This document shows positions 58,591 through 64,000 of a DNA stretch of 64,000 nucleotides, in pieces. The DNA lies in the NCBI GenBank assembly GCA_947561395.2, contig OX387194.1, positions 33,112,092 through 33,176,091 of the forward strand, given 5' to 3'. How positions within the stretch are numbered: position 1 is the stretch's first letter; each line of letters opens with the position of its first letter. Position numbers and translations under genes: made by a program. The notes below the pieces were generated by a model, which did not search any database, had not been told where the DNA came from, and worked only from the letters and a program-made list of their open reading frames with translations. Source of the stretch: Buxus sempervirens. Lineage: Eukaryota; Streptophyta; Magnoliopsida; Buxales; Buxaceae.

Positions 58591-59499
58591 CTGCCTTGTT
58601 GCCATCAGACAAACTAACAAAATGGGATTTTAGTTAAGCACGCTTTGTTGAATTTTTCAAGATAAATTCATTTTTAATAATTAATAATTATTGAGTCCAC
58701 CATATTTGCTTTTTCAGTTTTTTCAAAATTAAGTTTGCTATATTTTTTTTGGCTATGTTATGTAGAGTTTGTAACTAGGGCAGCTTGGTCCGGGTTTCAA
58801 TGAGTTCGAGCTCAACCCAATGTGAAAGTTGGCCTAATCTTACCTTGGCTTGCCCTAAACCCTAACTCCTTGAGCCCAAATCCAACCCTAAAATTATTTC
58901 TTGGGTTCGAGCCAACCCAATTTAAATGCAAAGAGAATTGCATTTGAAAACATTTTACGGTAAAGTAAAATTATAATTTATGAATTAAAATACCAATTAG
59001 GATGTAACATGATAAAAAATTATTCAATACATACAAATATAAAAAGATAATACAATTCACATATTATTTTGAGTACTTAAAGAAGGAAAAGTAACCAAAG
59101 ATTATAATGGAGGTGGCATTTTCCCTAAAATCACCCATTTCATATAAATATTTGTCTTTTCCATATAGAAGTAAGGTTACTATTTATTTAATTAATTAAA
59201 TTTACCATTCCTAAGGATGTATTAAACTATCCCCATAGATTCCACTTCAACATGGTTGATACCCTTTCTTCAAGATTCTATAAAACTAGTATAGACAAAC
59301 CACTACTGTTGTAATTTTCTTAATAGCATGTTGGGAAAAATAAATTCTCAAATACTTCAAACAAGAGAGAAAGAAGAACTCCCATTTCTCTTAAAAGAGA
59401 GAGAGAGAGATCATGCAAAGAGCTATGTTTGGATGAGTCATAGGTTTTTTCTTTAGAAAGTTGTTATGTACTTATGTACTTATGGATTTATTCTTGGGA
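58591..59499. other. Spacer with a hAT-like GGGTT/AACCC patch
   Basis: 58775-58925 is rich in GAGCTCAACCCAA/TTGGGTTCGAGCC inverted words, as in short hAT relics. A similar patch lies at 61850-61990, on the other side of the Mutator-like element, and could be its separated other half. A GA microsatellite lies near 59396-59410. No gene. Confidence 0.35.
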
Positions 59500-61842
59500 A
59501 AATTATGGAAAAGGGTCAATTTTCTAGAATATTTATAAAAACATGCCATTAAGATCAGAAATTGTAGAAACAGTCCACTTTTCAAATTTAATTGCTCTTC
59601 AGGGTGAAGTTACTATAGCACATTCCCAATTGGCGTTTTTGCCCTTACTCATAAGAGAGGGAAAGAGAGGGAAACACGTGAGGTGACCTTCTTCCCCAAA
59701 ATCCCTGCGTTTGTAAACACCATTGGGAACGACAGGGGTTTTCCTGAGTCGAACGCCATTTCATTCAAGGGAAAGGGAGGAGTTGCTCTTTGTGAATGTG
59801 AAGGAGATCCTCTTTGCAAATCCAGACGAGAGGGAAATAGGGAAGTTAGCCACATACACACTTGTTTGGGGTCACCGTGAACTGCTCTATGCGCACCCGT
59901 TCCTATTATTTTTCTTTGTTCATTGTCATGTCGTTGATCTCGCCGTCCATTAGCCATCACTGTCAGGGATCTCGCCGCCATGCACTTGTGCCGTTGGGGT
60001 TCTCATTTCTATTAGCCATTCTTGGTTGCTGCCGATTTTGTCGCCATTAAGAGTGTGCAGATTTGAATTTGATAAATTTATTCTTTGAACAAAAAGCCCT
60101 AATCCCCGATGTTGCCATCCCCATCTCCTCCAATGTGAGCATATCCATCTCTTCGTAAATTTATCTGTTAACTTATCTGTTTTAGTTGCAATGGATTTTC
60201 TCGTTATATGTGTTCATCCTTTGCATCACTTGCTTTGAATTTGCATATAGATTACTGCTTCACTTGTAAACTTTCAGTCTATTTACATGAATCCATCTTG
60301 TTGAAATCCTCATGTTCAGATTTGAAATTTATAGAATTTACAATAGCTCATTTTCTGTTTTTGTGGCTCGACTCCACATTAGAATTGACTATTTTTGCAT
60401 TACCCATGGCAATAGTTGCTGAAGTGAAAAGTTGTATCACACATGTATCTTGAGCTTTTCCCAACTCCGTATGCTTTCCTATTCACTGTTATATCCCGTT
60501 AGAAAAAAAAAATCATAACCACATTCACTAGAAATATTCAACATTTTTGTACAAGAAAACATACATGCACACACAGCATGCATCTATCCTAAATTTTTTT
60601 TTCTTAGTTATTGTGCAAATACAATGTTTAACAACCAAGTAAAAAGTAACATAAAGAAGGGGAAAAACAACACCAATTATAATCCTTCACAATTAAGAAA
60701 AATCTAATTCAAGTGTACTTTTTCTTCCCTTTTTTCTTGCTATTTTCGTACAGGATACTGAAATATTTGTCTAAATTTGGACATAAGGAATTCTCATTAC
60801 AAAATTTGAATCTGTCACAAAATCAAGTTGGTGAAAGCAAGTTGCATAAACCAAAAGTATAAAGAGATGGATGCATTTAGAAGGGCTTTCCATTTCTATG
60901 GATATAGGAAAATATTTTTAATTTCTAATAAGCAGATTATCACTTCCCTAGCCATCTTAATCTTTAGATGATAACATTCTGCTTTGTGAGACAATGTGTT
61001 TAAATTTAATATACTTGGTTTCAAACGTGCTTTATTTTAGCATGTAATATTATTTCAAATTAGATTTTCTTCAGAACATTTTTATATTAAAAATTTTATT
61101 GTATGTGGTGGACAGAATTTCATAAGTACACAATGTCGGCACCGCATTCAGATAAGTTTTATTTTGTTTTTGTCACTTTGGAGGAGAAGTAATTATCAAG
61201 GAAGATAGGTCGGTGGGGTATGTTGGGGGATCTACTAAGGGTATAATTATAAATAACAACATGTAGTATACTGAGTTCCTTGAAGCTGTTTGTGGGTTAT
61301 TCAATATATCCCCCATGGGAGTAAGTGCGAAGTACTCAGTCAAGTTTGACAAGAGCACTCTACTCTCACTCACTGATCAAGATGAATTATCCTACCTACT
61401 AAACTTCAACGAGGGTGCCGCCAACATTTATGGTTATGAAGGTGAAAGATCATCACAACAATGAGAACTTTGTGGGAGGTAAGTTACATTAACCATACAT
61501 TGATTACGTTTACTCTATATTGCAATTAGGGTGCCTTTCCCTTGAAGCTTCTCGTTCCAACGGTGAATAAGAGAGGAACACAAATGGTGTCCGACACACC
61601 CTTGAAGCTTCTAGTTCCGACGTCGTTTTAGAGTGAAGAGATTTTGGGGAAGAAGGTCTTCACGTGTTTCCCTCTCTTTCCCTATCTTATAACCAGGGGC
61701 AATTTTGTCATTTTCAAAAGGCCAACAGCCCATTAACCCTGCAAAGCAATTAAATTTGAAAAGTAGATTGTTTCTGCAATTTAGGATCTTAGTGGCATGT
61801 TTTTATAAATATTCTCTAAAAGTGACCCTTTTCCATATCTTT
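59500..61842 (+). mobile_element. Mutator-like element with long terminal inverted repeats
   Basis: The arms at 59504-59706 and 61637-61838 are inverted copies (TATGGAAAAGGGTCA, ATATTTATAAAAACATGCCA, GGGAAAGAGAGGGAAACACG, CTTCTTCCCCAAAATC), with weaker similarity extending about 80 bp further in. The interior carries a MURA N-terminal remnant. Its length of about 2.3 kb means most of the transposase is lost. A 9-bp TSD was not found, so the exact ends may be off by some bases. Confidence 0.75.
61160..61465 (+). pseudogene. MURA-like transposase N-terminal domain, remnant
   Basis: The frame reads CHFGGEVIIKEDRSVGYVGG, STKGIIINNNM, a stop, then YTEFLEAVCGLFNISPMGVS, KYSVKFDKSTLLSLTDQDEL and SYLLNFNEGAANIYGYEGE. 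This is the N-terminal (PB1-like) domain of plant MuDR-type transposases. The zinc-binding and DDE regions are absent. The in-frame stop and truncation show it is dead. Confidence 0.8.
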
Positions 61843-61849
61843 AGTTTGG

Positions 61850-61990
61850 GCTTTTTGGGCCACATAGCATGAACACAAGCCCAACCCAAACTTAACTTTA
61901 GGCTTACAATTAAGTTCGGGCTTAACCCAAACCCAACCTAAAGTCTTAGTTCAGGCTAGGTTGGGTGGGCTTTGGGCGGGTTGGGCAAAA
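61850..61990. repeat. AAGCCCAACCC-rich patch
   Basis: Inverted words CAAGCCCAACCCAAAC and GGTTGGGTGGGCTTTGGGC. Typical of short hAT relics; see 58591-59499. Confidence 0.4.
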
Positions 61991-61995
61991 CTTAC

Positions 61996-62285
61996 ATCAA
62001 ACTTTATTTTCAAGACCCTCATTAACCCTTTTATCGGAATTTTAATCAAGCAGAATTTTATCAAGAAAAAAAATCTGAAGTATTATTATTATTATCATTA
62101 TTAAACCTATTTGCAAAGGTCATTGCTAATTTACCATGGAAATATTATGTAAACAGACGGATATCCATCTACATCCCATTACAATTAAACCATGTTCTCT
62201 CAATATCGTAAAAACCTCTTAATTCATATACAAAAAACATCACCAACATTCAGAAACTCAGCGTTGAGTCTCTGGACGTGCCATT
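61996..62285 (-). pseudogene. Truncated duplicate of the SKP1-like 3' region
   Basis: 61996-62235 is a diverged direct copy of 63253-63490. It is then joined to about 45 bp (CATTCAGAAACTCAGCGTTG) that match 63812-63850 inside the SKP1-like gene. About 320 bp between them are missing, so this is a deleted duplicate. Confidence 0.65.
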
Positions 62286-62540
62286 AATGTATCTTGCATC
62301 CATTGAAAAACAAGCAAACTATTTATATATGCAAAACATTATAGGAATAATAAGTTTCTAAAATCAACCCAAAATTCAACACAGTACACATGATCTATGA
62401 CTCTAATCCTGTGAGGACACCAGAATTAATTCACGAAATTTTGAAATAAAAGGGTGCACAAAAGGAATTTGGACAAGATAATACGCCAACAGTCATTCAA
62501 AATTAAATCATGGTGATCCACTACAAGATTTTAAGAGATT

Positions 62541-62823
62541 ATGGGGTGTAACTTGGTTCTATTCAATCAAAACCAAGAACCAACAGACTCAAATTGATTA
62601 TGGGTTTGCTTTGGTTGGGCTTCAAAGCATATGTTTGGTTTTGGTTCCAAAATCTGTAACCCAACTAATTTGGTTGGGTCCTGGGTTGCTGTCTCAATTT
62701 GGCTTTTTATTGGTTTGATGTTAATCATTTCAGTTTAAGTCCATTTTGGATTGACAGATACAAACCTCGATTTCGTTCTGGATTGATGTCAATCCAGACC
62801 AAGTCAGAATGGTTTTGGACACC
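62541..62823. mobile_element. hAT-like MITE relic related to 35005-35310
   Basis: GGGTGTAACTTGGTTC at the left, GGTTTGGTTTTGGTTCCAAAAT and TTGGATTGATGTCAA inside, matching the order at 35005-35310. The right end is degraded. No TSD. Confidence 0.4.
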
Positions 62824-63252
62824 TACTACTTCACTCTTTTAGTAAGTTTGAATGGAGTCTAAATGCCTAGTTTTATTTCAGTTTTTCCATAAAATAAAAG
62901 CGTGGCAAATATCAAGGACTATAACCATTTTATCTTGCTGGGAAACCTATATGTAACTCCTACATAATCAACATTTGGTTGTAAATATTATCAACTCTGT
63001 TTTATTGTGGTTGAACACAACTTCAAATTAATGATTGCTTAATTAGCTAAATATGATCTCTTGTACGTGTGCCATACTCATGAAAATAGCAGCACGTCAA
63101 GTTTTTCCCTGTCTACCAAAATTTTTTTATTTTCAAATAGCAGCACATCATGTTTTGCCCTGTCTACATAAATTTTTTATTTTCAAAGAAGCTCTAAGCA
63201 TATTATTTTCTGTTGAAAATAGAAGTCTGCAACATCATGTTTCTCCCTGGCT
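62824..63252. repeat. Spacer with three degenerate repeats
   Basis: CAGCACRTCAWGTTTTKCCC..CTGTCTAC blocks recur near 63091, 63142 and 63231, each followed by an ATTTTCAA word. No gene. Confidence 0.5.
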
Positions 63253-63490
63253 ACATCAAACTTTATTTTCAAGACCCTCATTGACCCTTTTTCAATTAAG
63301 CAGAATTTTATCAGAAAAAAAAAATCTGAAGTTTATTAAACTAAAGTATTATTATTATTAAACTTGTTTGCAGGGGGAGGGGTCACATTGCTAGTTTACC
63401 ATATTTCCAGTATTTTATAAATAGATGGATATTCATCTACATCCCATTACAAACCATGTTTTCTCAATTTCTTAAAACCCTCTTAATTCA
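63253..63490 (-). repeat. Repeat unit downstream of the SKP1-like gene
   Basis: Direct copy of 61996-62235 (TCAAACTTTATTTTCAAGAC, ATCCATCTACATCCCATTAC-type words). An (AT)n microsatellite follows at 63491-63512. Confidence 0.7.
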
Positions 63491-63672
63491 TATATATATA
63501 TATATATATATTGAAATCTAAATCGAAACCAAGTGAAGTAATCGTATTCCCATGTTAACTCTTCTAATATTACAATGTGAAGAGTCCTAACAAATCTCGT
63601 ATCTAACAGCCCTGAACTGACTTCAGAATTGAAAAAGATCCCAAGAAACTGATCTGGAATCCCAAAAAAATT

Positions 63673-64000
63673 TCAGTCGGAAGGGCGCCCTGGCTGATCC
63701 TTTCGAAACTTCTCCTTCACCTTCTCCTCGAACTTGGGCAACGTCAAATCCTTTAAGCACTGGATAGAGAGAAGACATACAGTACTTCTAAGATAAAAGA
63801 ACTCCTCATCATCACCTACATTCAGAAACTCAGCGTTGAGTCTCGAGATCTTCTTCGCTCTTCTTCAGCTTCACAGGATCGTTCTCTTTGCAATAACTGA
63901 ACACTTTTTCCAAGACCTCCTTCTTCCATGTAAAGCGTTTCCAAAGTGTGATTCTGTTGGTGTTTTGGGCCTCGCAAAACAACTTGATTAGATCAGATTG
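63673..64000 (-). pseudogene. SKP1-like sequence, frameshifted, partial at window edge
   Basis: On the minus strand from 64000: TWKKEVLEKVFSYCKENDPV, then KLKKSEEDLE, a frame change near 63838-63850, then LNAEFLNVGDDEEFFYLRST and LKDLTLPKFEEKVKEKFRKD to a stop at 63673. This is the middle and C-terminal part of an SKP1-like protein (cullin/F-box adaptor). Without a frame change the protein ends at LETQR. The DDEEF motif links it to 38178-38632. An intron at the frame change is possible but no clear GT-AG pair is seen. The N-terminus is outside the window. Confidence 0.65.

Overview
This is nuclear DNA from a flowering plant, most likely a woody eudicot; I do not name a species. The evidence is intron-containing plant genes (a G-type lectin receptor kinase, alpha-tubulin, xylulokinase, symplekin and SKP1-like sequences) in a background of plant-type LTR retrotransposons, LINEs, hAT, Mutator, PIF and CACTA elements. 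I found no rRNA, tRNA or CRISPR. Most of the window is repeats, and only one ordinary gene looks intact.

Layout. 1-1.2 kb is a decayed LINE. 1.4-11.2 kb is a nest of LTRs from long-LTR Gypsy-like families (assigned by structure only). One is a clean solo LTR with a CCTGG target-site duplication (6636-9022). 12.4-18.6 kb is a rearranged alpha-tubulin locus: two near-identical inverted arms of about 1.6 kb, each with tubulin exon 1, intron 1 and the start of exon 2. Between them lie a xylulokinase last exon, a LINE remnant and the tubulin C-terminal exon. Both tubulin copies are broken. 18.8-22.7 kb is an eight-exon S-domain receptor kinase whose exons sum to an uninterrupted 862-codon frame. 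24-34.3 kb is again LTR material, with a solo LTR (25099-27520, TSD GCATA) nested in another LTR, and a 3.9-kb solo LTR (30405-34293) full of tandem repeats. 34.3-38.2 kb holds small DNA transposons and an LTR next to a broken SKP1-like gene. 38.6-49 kb is mostly anonymous, with two LINE pieces (one with poly(A) and a 17-bp TSD), one unrecognised plastid-protein-like exon and a fold-back Mutator MITE. 49.1-51.3 kb has a CACTA-type end followed by three symplekin exons. 52.06-57.19 kb is a complete Ty3/Gypsy chromovirus (CRM-like layout) with an open 1454-codon gag-pol, TSD CAACT and a 3' LTR cut down by a microhomology deletion. 58-64 kb carries a hAT MITE, a Mutator-like element with a MURA N-terminal remnant, and a second, frameshifted SKP1-like sequence at the window edge.

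Most unusual signal. Several unrelated-looking LTRs carry short palindromes directly upstream of the TATA box. The palindromic arrangement is kept while the base sequence differs from locus to locus. Two other LTR stem-loops show compensatory base changes between copies. These suggest selected structures or paired binding sites in LTR promoters and leaders. This is read by eye and needs computation.
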